A stretch of DNA of 64,000 nt, taken from NCBI GenBank assembly GCA_024228935.1, contig JAAESX010000025.1, forward strand, positions 1 through 64,000, read 5' to 3'. The DNA is from Pseudomonadota bacterium. Lineage in GTDB: Bacteria > Myxococcota_A > UBA796 > CAJQPC01. Positions 53,514-63,952 of the stretch are shown here, piece by piece (within the stretch, counting starts at the first letter, position 1; every line of letters begins with the position of its first letter). A program made the translations under genes and the position numbers. Below the pieces are notes generated by a model. It worked only from the letters and a program-made list of their open reading frames with translations. It was not told the DNA's origin and made no database searches.

Positions 53514-55058
53514 ATGAAGCTGGGCGTCCCCCACGAGCGAAACGAAGGGGAACGAAGGGTCGCTGCGACCCCCGCTTCCGTGAAGAAGATGGTCGGGTTC
53601 GGGTTCGATGTGCACATCGAGCACGGCGCGGGCAACGAGTCGAGCTTCCGCGATGCGGACTACATCGAGGCGGGCGCTGCGCTCACGGAGAACCCGTGGG
53701 ACGCAGACGTCGTGATCAAGGTGAACCCGCCGACGCTCGACGAGGTCGAGAAGCTGCGGGTCGGCGGCACGCTGATCTCGCTGGTGCACCCCGCCAAGAA
53801 CGACCACATCGTCCAGGCGATGGCGGCTCGCGGCATCACGCTCCTGGCGCTCGACCAGGTCCCCCGCATCACCCGCGCCCAGAAGATGGACGTGCTGTCG
53901 TCGATGGCCAACATCGCCGGGTACCGGGCCATCGTCGAGGCCAGCAACCACTACCCCGGCTTCTTCGGCGCCCAGATCACCGCGGCCGGCAAGAGCCCGC
54001 CCGCGCAGGTGCTCGTCATCGGAGCCGGCGTGGCTGGCCTCGCCGCCATCGGCGCGGCTCGCGGGATGGGAGCGGTCGTCAAGGCCTTCGACGTCCGGCC
54101 GGCCGTGAAGGAGCAGGTCGAGTCGATGGGCGGCCAGTTCCTGATGCTCGAGTTCGACGAGAGCGGGGACGGAGGCGGCGGCTACGCCAAGACGATGAGC
54201 GACGAGTTCATCGCCGCTGAGATGGCCCTGTTCCTCGAGCAGGCCAAGCAGGTGCAGGTGGTCCTCACCACTGCGCTGATCCCCGGACGCCGCGCGCCCA
54301 TCCTGTGGACGCGCGAGCACGTCGAAGCGATGGCGCCCGGAAGCGTCATCGTGGACCTCGCCGCAGCCAACGGCGGCAACTGCGAGCTGACCGAGCCCGG
54401 CCAGGTCGTCACGCACAACGGCGTGACCATCATCGGGTACACCGACCTCACCTCGCGCCTCCCGAACGTCGCCAGCCAGTTCTTCGCCACCAACCTCGTC
54501 CACCTGCTCGACGAATGCGGGAAGGCCGACGGCTGGGACATGGACATGGAGAACGAGGTCCTGCGGGGCAGCACCGTCCTGAACAAGGGCGAGCTGATCT
54601 GGCCGCCACCTCGAAAGCCGCCGCCCCCTCCGAAGAAGGAGGAACCGGCCGAGGTCGTCACGACCGAGCCGGCCGAGGTCGAGAAGCCCGCGGCCAAGAA
54701 GGAGTCCGGCACCTGGCGGCACATCCTGTCGCTGGCCCTGGCCGTCCTCTTCACCGTCATCGGCGTCTGGGCCCCCATCGAGTTCATCCAGCACGTGACG
54801 GTCTTCGCGCTGGCCTGCTTCGTCGGCTGGCAGGTCGTGTGGAACGTCAACCACGCGCTGCACACCCCGCTGATGAGCGTCACGAACGCCATCTCCGGAA
54901 TCATCATCGTGGGTGGCCTCATCCAGGCCGGCACCGGTGAGATGAACCTCGCCGGCATCCTCGGCGGAGCCGCCATCCTGTTCGCGTCCATCAACGTCGC
55001 CGGGGGCTTCCTGGTCACCCAACGCATGCTCGCCATGTTCCGCCGGGGGGACGCCTGA
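53514..55058 (+). CDS. pntA: NAD(P) transhydrogenase subunit alpha (fused type)
   Basis: PntA with PntB couples proton flow to hydride transfer from NADH to NADP+. Residues 1-385 are the NAD-binding domain [43 protein letters not shown], and [19 protein letters not shown]. After a Pro/Glu/Lys-rich linker (about 365-400), four membrane helices complete the subunit. This is the fused alpha1-alpha2 form (514 residues), as in E. coli, rather than the split form common in alphaproteobacteria. Confidence 0.96.
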   Translation: MKLGVPHERNEGERRVAATPASVKKMVGFGFDVHIEHGAGNESSFRDADYIEAGAALTENPWDADVVIKVNPPTLDEVEKLRVGGTLISLVHPAKNDHIVQAMAARGITLLALDQVPRITRAQKMDVLSSMANIAGYRAIVEASNHYPGFFGAQITAAGKSPPAQVLVIGAGVAGLAAIGAARGMGAVVKAFDVRPAVKEQVESMGGQFLMLEFDESGDGGGGYAKTMSDEFIAAEMALFLEQAKQVQVVLTTALIPGRRAPILWTREHVEAMAPGSVIVDLAAANGGNCELTEPGQVVTHNGVTIIGYTDLTSRLPNVASQFFATNLVHLLDECGKADGWDMDMENEVLRGSTVLNKGELIWPPPRKPPPPPKKEEPAEVVTTEPAEVEKPAAKKESGTWRHILSLALAVLFTVIGVWAPIEFIQHVTVFALACFVGWQVVWNVNHALHTPLMSVTNAISGIIIVGGLIQAGTGEMNLAGILGGAAILFASINVAGGFLVTQRMLAMFRRGDA

Positions 55059-56455
55059 TGTTCGAGAGCGCCCTTCCCGTCGCGTACGTCGCGGCCGCCA
55101 TCCTCTTCATCCTCTCGCTGGGCGGCCTCGCCAACCAGGAGTCCGCCCGCCGCGGCAACGTCTACGGCATCGTCGGCATGATCATCGCGCTCGTCGCGAC
55201 GGTCTTCCACGAGCGGATCGAGAGCTACTCGGTCATCGCCGGCGCCATCGGCCTCGGCGCGGTGCTCGGGGCCATCCTCGCCGCCCGCGTCGCGATGACC
55301 TCGATGCCGCAGCTCGTCGCCGCGCTGCACAGCTTCGTCGGCCTGGCCGCCGTCCTGGTCGGCCTCTCGAGCTACCTCGATCCCGGGGCCGAGCTCAGCG
55401 GCGCGGCCCACATCATCCACGACCTGGAGATCTACGCGGACGTCGCCATCGGCGCGGTCACGTTCACCGGCTCGGTCGTGGCCTGGGGCAAGCTCGACGG
55501 CAAGATCGGCGGCCGCCCGCTGCTGCTGCCCGGACGCCACCTCCTGAACCTGCTGATGGTCATCAGCATCGCCGTGCTGGCCGTCCTGTTGGTCCGCGCC
55601 GACGGCGACGGGTTCAACTTCCTGCTCATCATGTCGGCCATCGCGGCCGTGCTCGGCATCCACCTCGTCATGGCCATCGGCGGCGCCGACATGCCCGTCG
55701 TGGTCTCGCTGCTCAACAGCTACAGCGGCTGGACAGCGGCGGCGGCGGGCTTCATGCTCGAGAACGACCTGCTCATCGTGACGGGCGCGCTCGTCGGAAG
55801 CAGCGGCGCCATCCTGAGCTACATCATGTGCAAGGCCATGAACCGCTCGATCTGGAACGTGGTCTTCGGTGGCTTCGGCGCTGCCCCGCCGAAGGGCGCT
55901 CCAAAGCCCGCGGAGGGCGAGCCGGGCGAGTTCACCGAGATCCAGACGACCGAACTGGCGGACGAGCTCAAGGCCGCTCGCGAGATCATCATCGTTCCTG
56001 GCTACGGCATGGCGGTCGCCCAGGCCCAGCGCTCGGTCGACGACTTCACGAAGCTCATGCAGAAGCGTGGCGCTCGCGTTCGATTCGCCATCCACCCCGT
56101 TGCCGGCCGCCTGCCCGGCCACATGAACGTGCTCCTGGCCGAAGCCGGCGTTCCCTACGACCTCGCCCTGGAGATGGACGAGATCAACGACGACTTCCCC
56201 AAGGCGGACGTCGTGCTCGTCATCGGGGCGAACGACATCGTGAACCCGTCGGCGATGACCGACACCAGCTCGCCGATCTACGGCATGCCGGTCTGCGAGG
56301 TCTGGAAGTCGACGCGCACGGTCGTCCTGAAGCGTGGACGAGGAGTTGGCTACGCCGGAGTGGCGAACCCCCTGTTCTTCATGGACAAGACCCGTATGTA
56401 CTTCGGCGACGCCAAGGACAGCATGGACAAGCTGAACACCGCGCTGAAGGCGTGA
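55058..56455 (+). CDS. pntB: NAD(P) transhydrogenase subunit beta
   Basis: The start overlaps the pntA stop (TGATG). The first 265 residues hold about eight or nine membrane helices that form the proton channel with PntA. The NADP-binding domain III follows, with [58 protein letters not shown] and [18 protein letters not shown]. The length of 465 is standard. It overlaps the following gene by one base. Confidence 0.97.
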   Translation: MFESALPVAYVAAAILFILSLGGLANQESARRGNVYGIVGMIIALVATVFHERIESYSVIAGAIGLGAVLGAILAARVAMTSMPQLVAALHSFVGLAAVLVGLSSYLDPGAELSGAAHIIHDLEIYADVAIGAVTFTGSVVAWGKLDGKIGGRPLLLPGRHLLNLLMVISIAVLAVLLVRADGDGFNFLLIMSAIAAVLGIHLVMAIGGADMPVVVSLLNSYSGWTAAAAGFMLENDLLIVTGALVGSSGAILSYIMCKAMNRSIWNVVFGGFGAAPPKGAPKPAEGEPGEFTEIQTTELADELKAAREIIIVPGYGMAVAQAQRSVDDFTKLMQKRGARVRFAIHPVAGRLPGHMNVLLAEAGVPYDLALEMDEINDDFPKADVVLVIGANDIVNPSAMTDTSSPIYGMPVCEVWKSTRTVVLKRGRGVGYAGVANPLFFMDKTRMYFGDAKDSMDKLNTALKA

Positions 56456-59400
56456 TGTTCCTCGCACTGCTGGCAGCGGTCCAGGGCGCTGCGTACGACC
56501 CGGACCTGGACTGGCGTACGCTCGAGACGGAACACTTCAACATCACGTTCCACCAGGGCGAAGAGCAGCTCGCGAACGAACTCGCCGGCATGGCCGAGGA
56601 CATCCACGACACCCTGATCGTGGACATGCAGAACGAGCCGAAGCGGGCCACCGAGGTCGTGCTCGTCGACCACACCGACGTCGCCAACGGCTACGCGATG
56701 CGGCTGCCGGTGAACACCATCGTCATCTTCGTGACCGCGCCCCAGGAGGCCAGCGGGCTGGCGCTGTACGACGACTGGCTCGAGACCATCTTCACGCACG
56801 AGTACGCGCACATCCTGCACCTGGACACGGTGCGAGGTCCCGTCCGCGTCGTCCGGTACGCGCTGGGCCGCATCGTCTCGACGAACGACCTGTCCCCGTG
56901 GTGGATCGTCGAGGGCAGCGCGACGTTCCAGGAGACCCGGCACACGACCGGCGGTCGCGGTCGCAGCCCACACACCGACATGATCCTGCGCATGTCGGTC
57001 CTCGAAGACGGCTTCCCCGACCTCGGCCAGATGGACGGCTTCCTGTCCCAGCCGCCCGGAGGCAACGCCCGGTACCTCTTCGGCCAGAGCTTCCTCTCCT
57101 GGATCGTCGACCACACGAGCGAGGACGCCATCACCCGGTGGAACCTCACCTACGGCGCTTGGATCCCGTACTGGCTGCCTGCGAAGCAGGTGTTCGGCGA
57201 CTCGTTCAAGAACATGTACGCCGACTGGCGGGCCGACCTGACCGAGCACTACGAGGCCCAGCACGACGAGGTCAGCGAGCTCGGCGTCACCTGGGCGAAC
57301 CTGCTGCTGGACGACACCCTGGACGGCACCTGCTCAGGCCCGCGGTTCTCCCCCGACGGCGAGAGCCTGGCGTTCTCGTGCAACGACCGCCGCGACGGCG
57401 CGAACGTCTACCTGGCGGATGGCGACGGCCAGGAGATCGAGGTCGAGGTCGAGGACGGCTGGGCCAAGACCTTCGCATGGCGGCCGGACAGCCAGGCGTT
57501 CGCGTACTCCTCGACGCACGTGGTCAACGACTACAACCTGTACGAGGACATCTACTTCCACGAGGTCGGCGACGGGAAGAAGGCCTCGCGGCTCACCAGC
57601 GGCAAGCGCGCCCGTGACCCGGAGTTCAGCCCGGACGGCGCCGATCTGATGGTCGTGACGAACGAGGCCCAGAACAACAACCTGGCCCGGATGCGCATCG
57701 ACCAGACCTTCGACGCGCTGACCGAGTACACCAACCACACCCAGCTCTCGACGCCTCGCTACTCGCCCGACGGCCGCTTCATCGCGCTGTCCGCGCACTC
57801 CGACGGCGACCGCGACGTGTGGGTCTTCCGCGCGGACGGCACGCCCTACCGGCGGGTCACCCTCGACATGGCCAACGACCGGGACCCGACGTTCTCGGCC
57901 GACGGCGACTGGCTGTTCTTCGCGAGCGACCGGTCCGGCATCTCGAACATCTACGCCGTCGAGCTCGAGACCGAGCGGCTGTACCAGGTGACCAACGTCA
58001 TCTCGGGCGCCTTCCAGCCGACGGTGCGCGCCGACTTCGGGCTGCTCGCCTGGCAGCACTACACGCACAACGGCTACCGCATCGCGACGATGCCCATCGA
58101 CGTCGACGCGTGGTGGGACCGCGGCCAGCTCCCCTTGTCGCTCGAGCACGCCGGCCCGCTCTCCGCGCTGCGCACCGGCGCCGAGGAGCCCCAGGGCCGC
58201 GTCGCACAGATCGGCGGTGAGGCCGGGTTCGACCCCGACCCGGGCCTGGACGCAGTCGCCCCCCGCCCCATCCACGCGGTGCTCGACCAGCCCGTGTCCG
58301 GCCCCGACCTGGACGACGTGGCCGAGGCCGAGGACGAGGTCGGCGAGCACGACCGCGAGTACGCGTTCGACGTCCCCGTCCGGGACTACGATCCCAAGCC
58401 GACCCTGTTCCCGCCTCGCTACGTGCTGCCCACGGTCTACAGCACGACGACCGGGTTCATGGGCGCGCTCTCGACCAGCGGCATGGACACGCTCCGGCGC
58501 CATGGGTACTCGGCGTTCCTGACCTACCGGACGGACGCCCAGGCCGTCGGCGGCGGTGCCTCGTACACGTACAACCGGTGGAAGCCGTTGATGGCGGTGG
58601 GCGCCCAGAGCTACACGGTCCCCTACGGCTACATCTACCGGCAGCAGACGCCGCAGCCGGGCGCCAACGTCCCGACCATCCAAGCCACCGAGAACCGGTA
58701 CTGGGACCGACGCGTCCGCTTCTGGACGATGGCGTCGACGTCGCGGCGTGAGCGCACGGCCATCTTCGCCCGGTACAGCGGCGTGGTCCGAGGTCCCCAG
58801 GAGGAGCTCAAGGACGCGGCCTACCGCGAGATGCTCCCGACGCGAGGGTTCCTCTCGACCGTCGGCGGCGGCTGGCGCTATGCCCGGGGCAAGGTCTACT
58901 CCTACAGCATCGCCCCCGAAGACGCGCGCGTGATGGCGGTCTCGGCCGAGTGGACCTCGCCGTACCTCGGCTCGTACGTCCTCGACACCGACGACCAGCG
59001 CCAGACCTTCAACCGGCTGCAGATCACCGGCGAGATCCGCGAGTACGTCGCCCTGCCCTGGGGCGAGAACCACGTGCTCGCCCTGCGCGGGGCCGGAGGC
59101 GTCTCAGCGGGCGACCAGCTTCGGTACGGCGCCTTCCGACTCGGCGGGAACTACGGCGAGTCCGGCTACTACAACCTCCCCACCGAGTGGAAGTCGCTGC
59201 GCGGCTACCCCGTCGCGACGGTCAGCGGCAACGGGTACTACCTCGGCTCGGCCGAGTACCGGATGCCGCTCCGACGCCTCGACTGGGGCCCGGGCACCCT
59301 GCCCTTGTTCCTGCGCACGCTGCACGGCGCCGCGTTCGTCGACATCGGCGACGCCTTCGACGAGGTCGCCGACCTGGGCACGACCACCCCGATCCGGGAC

Positions 59401-59589
59401 GGCGGACCGGCGGTCGGGTTCCAGCCTCCGCACATCGGCGTCGGCGCCGAGCTGCGGCTGGGGACCATCGTTGGCTGGGGCCTCGGGTTCGACACCCGCG
59501 CGGGCTACGCCATCGGCCTGACGCGGTCCGGATACTACAACCCGACCGACCTGCAGACGCTGTACTTCCGGATCGGCAGCAGCTTCTAG
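56455..59589 (+). CDS. Peptidase MA-like / TolB-type propeller / Omp85-like barrel fusion
   Basis: The 1044 residues appear to hold three parts. After the short leader [12 protein letters not shown], residues about 20-280 are a gluzincin-like peptidase domain with the zinc motif HEYAH (His115, Glu116, His119) and Glu153 in WWIVEGSATFQE. Residues about 290-570 carry TolB/PD40 blades (GPRFSPDGESLAFSCNDRR, DPTFSADGDWLFFASDRS). After an acidic linker, residues about 650-1044 are a barrel ending in FRIGSSF, with LRGY at 915-918 as in Omp85/BamA loop 6 and the D15-like GGNYGESGYY just before it. It probably sits in the outer membrane with the propeller and protease in the periplasm. It overlaps pntB by one base. 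Confidence 0.85.
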   Translation: MFLALLAAVQGAAYDPDLDWRTLETEHFNITFHQGEEQLANELAGMAEDIHDTLIVDMQNEPKRATEVVLVDHTDVANGYAMRLPVNTIVIFVTAPQEASGLALYDDWLETIFTHEYAHILHLDTVRGPVRVVRYALGRIVSTNDLSPWWIVEGSATFQETRHTTGGRGRSPHTDMILRMSVLEDGFPDLGQMDGFLSQPPGGNARYLFGQSFLSWIVDHTSEDAITRWNLTYGAWIPYWLPAKQVFGDSFKNMYADWRADLTEHYEAQHDEVSELGVTWANLLLDDTLDGTCSGPRFSPDGESLAFSCNDRRDGANVYLADGDGQEIEVEVEDGWAKTFAWRPDSQAFAYSSTHVVNDYNLYEDIYFHEVGDGKKASRLTSGKRARDPEFSPDGADLMVVTNEAQNNNLARMRIDQTFDALTEYTNHTQLSTPRYSPDGRFIALSAHSDGDRDVWVFRADGTPYRRVTLDMANDRDPTFSADGDWLFFASDRSGISNIYAVELETERLYQVTNVISGAFQPTVRADFGLLAWQHYTHNGYRIATMPIDVDAWWDRGQLPLSLEHAGPLSALRTGAEEPQGRVAQIGGEAGFDPDPGLDAVAPRPIHAVLDQPVSGPDLDDVAEAEDEVGEHDREYAFDVPVRDYDPKPTLFPPRYVLPTVYSTTTGFMGALSTSGMDTLRRHGYSAFLTYRTDAQAVGGGASYTYNRWKPLMAVGAQSYTVPYGYIYRQQTPQPGANVPTIQATENRYWDRRVRFWTMASTSRRERTAIFARYSGVVRGPQEELKDAAYREMLPTRGFLSTVGGGWRYARGKVYSYSIAPEDARVMAVSAEWTSPYLGSYVLDTDDQRQTFNRLQITGEIREYVALPWGENHVLALRGAGGVSAGDQLRYGAFRLGGNYGESGYYNLPTEWKSLRGYPVATVSGNGYYLGSAEYRMPLRRLDWGPGTLPLFLRTLHGAAFVDIGDAFDEVADLGTTTPIRDGGPAVGFQPPHIGVGAELRLGTIVGWGLGFDTRAGYAIGLTRSGYYNPTDLQTLYFRIGSSF

Positions 59590-59605
59590 CTCCTGCGGCG
59601 TCGCT

Positions 59606-61639
59606 CTACTCCGGGTCGCCGTAGATCCAGCGGTAGGCCATCAGGTAGCCGAGCACGCGCTTGGTGTACCGGCGGGTCTCGCTGTAGCTGATGTTCTCGG
59701 CGAACCAGTCCACGTCGGGCGACTCGGCGTACTCGGACAGCCACCGGTCGACGGCCTCGCTCCCTCCGTTGTAGCCCGCGATGGCGAGAGGCAGCCGCGG
59801 CTCGACGCCCGCTCCGTGGAAGTGGGTGTAGAGCTGGCCGAGCTCGGTGCTCCCGAGCCAGGCGTTGTAGCCGGGCACGTACAGTCGGTCGGCATCGTAC
59901 GGGTCCCCCGGCAAGAGCTCGGCGTGCAGCTCGTCGGCGAGGTCCGGCATGAGCTGCATCAGCCCGCGGGCTCCGGCGAGCGAGGTCACGCCTGGATCCA
60001 GAGCGGACTCGGCGGTCATGATGGCGTAGGGCAACAGCGGGTGCAGTCCGTGCTCCGAGGTGGTCGCCTCGACGACCAGGAACTCCGGCCGCGGGTAGCA
60101 GGCGGTCGTCGCGACGGGGTTGTTCGACGCGCTCCAGGGTTTGCTGCAGTGCGGCCTCGCGAGCGCCTGGGCGTCCTTGTAGGCGCCCACGTCGACCAGC
60201 AGGTGGGCCATCGCCAGCTTGGTGTCGCCTCCAGCCGCCTTCGCGTCCGGCACCGCGCGAAGGATGCGCTCCCGAGCCCACGCGAACTGTCCAGCGTCCG
60301 CCAGCATCAGCCCGACCTGGACGTCCGTGTGACTGGCGATGAAGCTGTCGGGGAGCTGCGGCACATCGACGTCGCCGATGCCGTCGAAGCTGCGCCCAAG
60401 CCGGTCCGCCGCGTACCAGGCGTGTCCGCTCGTGGGGTAGCTCCGGAGCAGACGCTCCAAAGCTGCCTTCTCGCCGTCGGCGTCGCCCTGACGTCCTCGG
60501 ATGCGCGCCTTCCAGTACAAGGCCTGGGGCGCGAGTGAGCTGCTCCCGTGCCCCGAGACCAGCTTGTCCAGGTGGGCCTCGGCCTCGTCGAGCCGGTCCA
60601 GCCGGTAGCAGGCCCAGCCCAGGAACCACAGAGTCTCGTCCGTGTGCTTGCTGGACGGGAACCGCTTCCGGTGCGCCTCGAACAGCGGGAGCGCGTCCTC
60701 GAGGCGGCCCTCGTCATAGGCCAGGTAGCCGAGCTTGTAGCTGGCCGTGTCCGCCCGCTTGCTGCTGGGGTACAGCTCGAGGAGCCTCTGGTAGTAGACC
60801 GCCGCGGTCGCGTAGTCGCCCGTCCGCGAGGTGCCGAGCGCGTAGTGGTACAGCGTCTCGACGCCCTTGTAGGCGCCAGGCTCGGTGGGCGCGAGCTGGC
60901 CCATGACCTCCATCGAGCGCGGGTAGTCCTTGGCCTTGAACAGCGCGTGGGCGACCTCGTTCGTCCAGGCCTGGCCGGACTTGTGGGAAGCCAGCGCGTC
61001 GTAGAGCGGGATGGCCTCGGGCGCCCGGTAGACCTTCACCAGCGCCCTGGCGCGCGTGAGAGCCAGCGCGCGTCCGGCCTCGGTCTCGACGTCCGGAACG
61101 GGGGAGCCCATCGCAGCGAGCCGATCCGCGCTCTTCAGCGAGTACGGACTCAGCACGTTCTTCGCCCAGTTGGACTGGTAGGCATCGATCGCCGCTGCGG
61201 TGTCCCCACGGTCCTCGGCCCCCACGGCGAGCCAGTACAGCGCCTCGCCCTTCCGAGGGCCACTCAGCAGCTCCCGCAGGACGGAGCGGGCGTCCAGACT
61301 CTTCCCCTGGGCCACGAGCGCTCGACCGCGCAGCATCTTCGCGTCCACGCCGGCCTCTCCGGGCAGGGAGCCCCCCTCGAGCAGCTCAGCGGCGCGCGCC
61401 GGGTCCTCCTCGATCACGGCCCGGGCCAGCAGCAGCGCGGCGTAGTCCTCGAGGACCGTGCCCTCGGCCCGCCCCTCCAACGCGCTCGCGTCCCCGCACG
61501 AGGCCCGCGCCATCGCCCCTTCGACGCTGTCGGGTTCGGACAGCAGCTCAAGGACGGTTTTGCAGTCGCCCCGCCTCAGCGCGGTCTGCACCGGAGCATC
61601 GAGGGCAGCGTTCGCGAACGAGACGAGGAAGAGCAGCAT
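59606..61639 (-). CDS. slt: Soluble lytic murein transglycosylase (Slt-like) with TPR-type superhelix
   Basis: The enzyme cleaves the MurNAc-GlcNAc bond to give anhydro-muropeptides. After the leader MLLFLVSFANA, about 450 residues of TPR-like helices (EALYWLAVGAEDRGDTAAAIDAY, YYQRLLELYPSSKRADTASYKLGYLAYDEGRLEDA in pieces) form the scaffold. The catalytic domain at about 515-670 has Glu544 in IMTAESALDPGV, ARGLMQLMP, and AIAGYNGGSEAV, all lysozyme-like SLT motifs. The length of 677 is typical. It has no SD; TAAAGAT lies five bases before the ATG. Confidence 0.93.
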   Translation of the reverse strand: MLLFLVSFANAALDAPVQTALRRGDCKTVLELLSEPDSVEGAMARASCGDASALEGRAEGTVLEDYAALLLARAVIEEDPARAAELLEGGSLPGEAGVDAKMLRGRALVAQGKSLDARSVLRELLSGPRKGEALYWLAVGAEDRGDTAAAIDAYQSNWAKNVLSPYSLKSADRLAAMGSPVPDVETEAGRALALTRARALVKVYRAPEAIPLYDALASHKSGQAWTNEVAHALFKAKDYPRSMEVMGQLAPTEPGAYKGVETLYHYALGTSRTGDYATAAVYYQRLLELYPSSKRADTASYKLGYLAYDEGRLEDALPLFEAHRKRFPSSKHTDETLWFLGWACYRLDRLDEAEAHLDKLVSGHGSSSLAPQALYWKARIRGRQGDADGEKAALERLLRSYPTSGHAWYAADRLGRSFDGIGDVDVPQLPDSFIASHTDVQVGLMLADAGQFAWARERILRAVPDAKAAGGDTKLAMAHLLVDVGAYKDAQALARPHCSKPWSASNNPVATTACYPRPEFLVVEATTSEHGLHPLLPYAIMTAESALDPGVTSLAGARGLMQLMPDLADELHAELLPGDPYDADRLYVPGYNAWLGSTELGQLYTHFHGAGVEPRLPLAIAGYNGGSEAVDRWLSEYAESPDVDWFAENISYSETRRYTKRVLGYLMAYRWIYGDPE

Positions 61640-61692
61640 GGGGGATCTTTACACGTCAAGACACGCGAGTCCCCTCCTCTGTTCCGTGCTTT

Positions 61693-63381
61693 TCAGCGCA
61701 CGTCGATCTCGCCCGGCAGGAGCGCGAGCGGCTCGCCGGAGTGTGCGGAGAGGAAGTCCACGAGCCCGGCCATCGGCGCGAGCCCCTGGACACCCGAGAC
61801 CAGCGATCCCAGACCGAGCGAGTCGACCGCGATGCGAGCGGCCATCGGCACCATCTCGAGGAACCAACCCCGGGGCGGACGGACCAGCACGTCGGCTCGG
61901 CGCCAGCCCATCGCCGGGCCGATTCCGGCCTTCTGGCGAGCGCGACGAAGGGCCTCTTCCAGCCCACCGAGATCATCGACCAGGCCCGACTCCAGCGCCT
62001 GACGACCGGTCCAGACCCGGCCCCTGGCGACCGCCTCCATCTCGTCGTAGGGGCGCTTCCGGCCCTCGCTGACCCGCCGGACGAAGCCCTCGTACGTCTG
62101 CTCGAGCCGGGCGCGGAACTTGGCGCGCTGGCCGTCCGTGAACGGCTGCTCGGGCGAGTACAGGCCGATGTTGGCGCCGCGCTCGATGCTCTCGGAGTGG
62201 ACCCCGAGCATCGAGGCCGCCTTGCCGACGACCAGCTTTCCACCGACCACGCCGATGCTGCCCGTGAGCGTCCCCGGCCGAGCGACGATGTCCTCTACGG
62301 GTGCGGAGATGTAGTACCCGCCGCTGGCCGCGATGTCCGAGAACGAGGCCACCGTGGGCTTGGCCTCAGCCAGGAGCTGGACCTCCCGCCAGATGAGGTC
62401 ACTCGCCAGGACCGAGCCGCCGGGCGAGTTGACCGAGAGGACGACCGCCTCGACCCGGTCCGACTCGCGCATCGCCTTGAGGACGGGCACGACGTCGTGG
62501 GGGCTGATGCGCGTCCGGCCGCTCGGGCCCTGGGCCATGTTGATGTTCCCGGCGAGGTGCAACACGGCCACCAGCGGGTCGGGCGACAGCAACGTGTCCA
62601 GGCGCCTGCTGGTCCGGAGCAGCATCTCGACGCCGCGGTAGTTGACCCGCCGCATCTCGTCGCCGAGAAGCCCCTCGAGCAGCTCGTCGACCTGGTCGTC
62701 GTAGCCGGCGAGATCGATGAGTCCGACCTCGACAGCTTCCTGCGGAGACAGCGGGGCGGTGTCCATCAGCGCCTGGACCACGTCCTCGGTGAGCTTCCGG
62801 CCCTTGGCCACCTCGCGCACGAGCTCGTCGTGCAGGTCGTCGATCAGCGCGGTGACGGCCTCGCGGTTCTCGTTCGTCGGGAAGGCTCGCGTGAACGACT
62901 CGCCCATGCTCTTGTACGCGCCGGCGGCCTCGACATCGAACTGGAGGCCGAGCTTCTCGAGCGCTGGCCCGATGAAGCGGAGGCGCCCCCCGACGCCCAT
63001 CAGCGCGACCTCGCCCATCGGCGCCACCACCATCCGGTCCGCGGCGCTCGCCAGGTACATGTCGCTGTTCGTGGCGCTCGCGGCGTAGACCACCACCAGG
63101 CAGCCTCTGGAGCGGATCCGCTCGAGACCCGCGCGCCACTCCTGCAGCGTGGCCCAGCCCCAGGTCATCCCAGTGACGTGGAGGAGGACCGCGCGGACGT
63201 TCTCGTGTTCGACCGCGTCCTCGAGGTGATGGAGGAGCAGCAGCGGATGCTTGACCGGCTGGTCGAGCCGCACCTCCAGGACGCCGGCGGGGCCCAGGCG
63301 AGCTCCCGCGGCAGCGGCGAGGATCTGTCCTCCCAGGAAGCCCAACGGGCGGGTCACGACGCGCAACAGATCCTTGACCAT
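61693..63381 (-). CDS. sppA: Signal peptide peptidase SppA, tandem-domain type
   Basis: SppA degrades cleaved signal peptides in the membrane using a Ser-Lys dyad. The N-terminal half has the general-base lysine in AGAYKSMGESFTRAFP; the C-terminal half has VNSPGGSVLASD and the nucleophile serine in DIAASGGYYISAPVEDIVA. About 562 residues match the two-repeat, E. coli-type enzyme. I choose the ATG at 63381, preceded by GGAGG four bases away; the adjacent TTG would sit too close to it. Its signal-peptide-degrading role is notable given the unusual signal peptides in this genome. Confidence 0.93.
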   Translation of the reverse strand: MVKDLLRVVTRPLGFLGGQILAAAAGARLGPAGVLEVRLDQPVKHPLLLLHHLEDAVEHENVRAVLLHVTGMTWGWATLQEWRAGLERIRSRGCLVVVYAASATNSDMYLASAADRMVVAPMGEVALMGVGGRLRFIGPALEKLGLQFDVEAAGAYKSMGESFTRAFPTNENREAVTALIDDLHDELVREVAKGRKLTEDVVQALMDTAPLSPQEAVEVGLIDLAGYDDQVDELLEGLLGDEMRRVNYRGVEMLLRTSRRLDTLLSPDPLVAVLHLAGNINMAQGPSGRTRISPHDVVPVLKAMRESDRVEAVVLSVNSPGGSVLASDLIWREVQLLAEAKPTVASFSDIAASGGYYISAPVEDIVARPGTLTGSIGVVGGKLVVGKAASMLGVHSESIERGANIGLYSPEQPFTDGQRAKFRARLEQTYEGFVRRVSEGRKRPYDEMEAVARGRVWTGRQALESGLVDDLGGLEEALRRARQKAGIGPAMGWRRADVLVRPPRGWFLEMVPMAARIAVDSLGLGSLVSGVQGLAPMAGLVDFLSAHSGEPLALLPGEIDVR

Positions 63382-63469
63382 CAAGCCTCCGTCCTGTCGC
63401 CGGAGGGCGGAACCAGGACCATCGAACTACACTCTAAGCACCCACCTCGAACCGCGGAAGGCGCGCTCC

Positions 63470-63865
63470 ATGAAGTTCTCCCTGTCCTCGGAGGAGGCCG
63501 CCCAGGTGGCCTTCGTCCCGGTCGGTGACCTGGTCGACCTGGCCGTCGAGCTCGACCACATCCCTGCGGCGGAGATCGAGCGCAGCGAGCTCCTGCCCGA
63601 GCTCATCCCGCGCCTCTACGAGCTCGCGCAGCGCGAAGGCCTGCCGTTCTCGAAGTACGACGCCGAGGATCTGGACGAGCTCCCGAGCGACCACCGGGCC
63701 GCCCTGGCGTCCGCCATGGGCTGGGGCAGCGGCGTGAGCGCGATTCTCAAGCAGGGCGCCAAGGTCTACAAGACCTACCGCGACCGGAAGAACAGTCAGG
63801 TCGCATTGCTGCTCCCCTGCTTGCTGAAGCCGCTCGCTCGATACGCCGCCGAACGTCAGGGCTGA
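63470..63865 (+). CDS. Small protein of unknown function
   Basis: The ATG at 63470 follows GGAAGG by eight bases and gives 131 residues. The first 85 residues are acidic and helical (VGDLVDLAVELDHIPAAEIERSE in pieces, DAEDLDELPSDHRAALASAMGW). The last 45 are more basic, with QGAKVYKTYRDRKNSQ and a hydrophobic LLLPCLLKPL. No signal peptide or known family is seen. It is divergent from sppA across 88 bases that hold an overlapping TACACT (plus, 63428-63433) and TAGAGT (minus, 63436-63431) pair. Confidence 0.7.
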   Translation: MKFSLSSEEAAQVAFVPVGDLVDLAVELDHIPAAEIERSELLPELIPRLYELAQREGLPFSKYDAEDLDELPSDHRAALASAMGWGSGVSAILKQGAKVYKTYRDRKNSQVALLLPCLLKPLARYAAERQG

Positions 63866-63908
63866 GTTCACGAGCAGTCAAGGGGAAGCCAAGAGCCCCT
63901 CGACCGTC

Positions 63909-63936
63909 TTGACTGGGCGATGTCGCCCTGCATAAA
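63909..63936 (+). promoter_or_regulatory. Promoter of the gene starting at 63979
   Basis: TTGACT (63909-63914) is followed after 16 bases by CATAAA (63931-63936), with five and four matches to consensus. Transcription would start near 63943, leaving a leader of about 36 bases that contains the inverted repeat at 63953-63968 and the SD sequence. Confidence 0.6.
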
Positions 63937-63952
63937 TCCGTGGGCTGAGCAA

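Noticed and set aside
61645..61660. TTGACG close to TAAAGAT upstream of slt as a -35/-10 pair
   Set aside because: The two elements are only two bases apart. TAAAGAT may be a -10 but no correctly spaced -35 is visible.
63877..63913. Inverted repeats GTCAAG/CTTGAC and AGGGG/CCCCT after the 131-residue gene as a terminator
   Set aside because: Stems are short with long loops, no T-run follows, and the right arm is part of the -35 of the next promoter.
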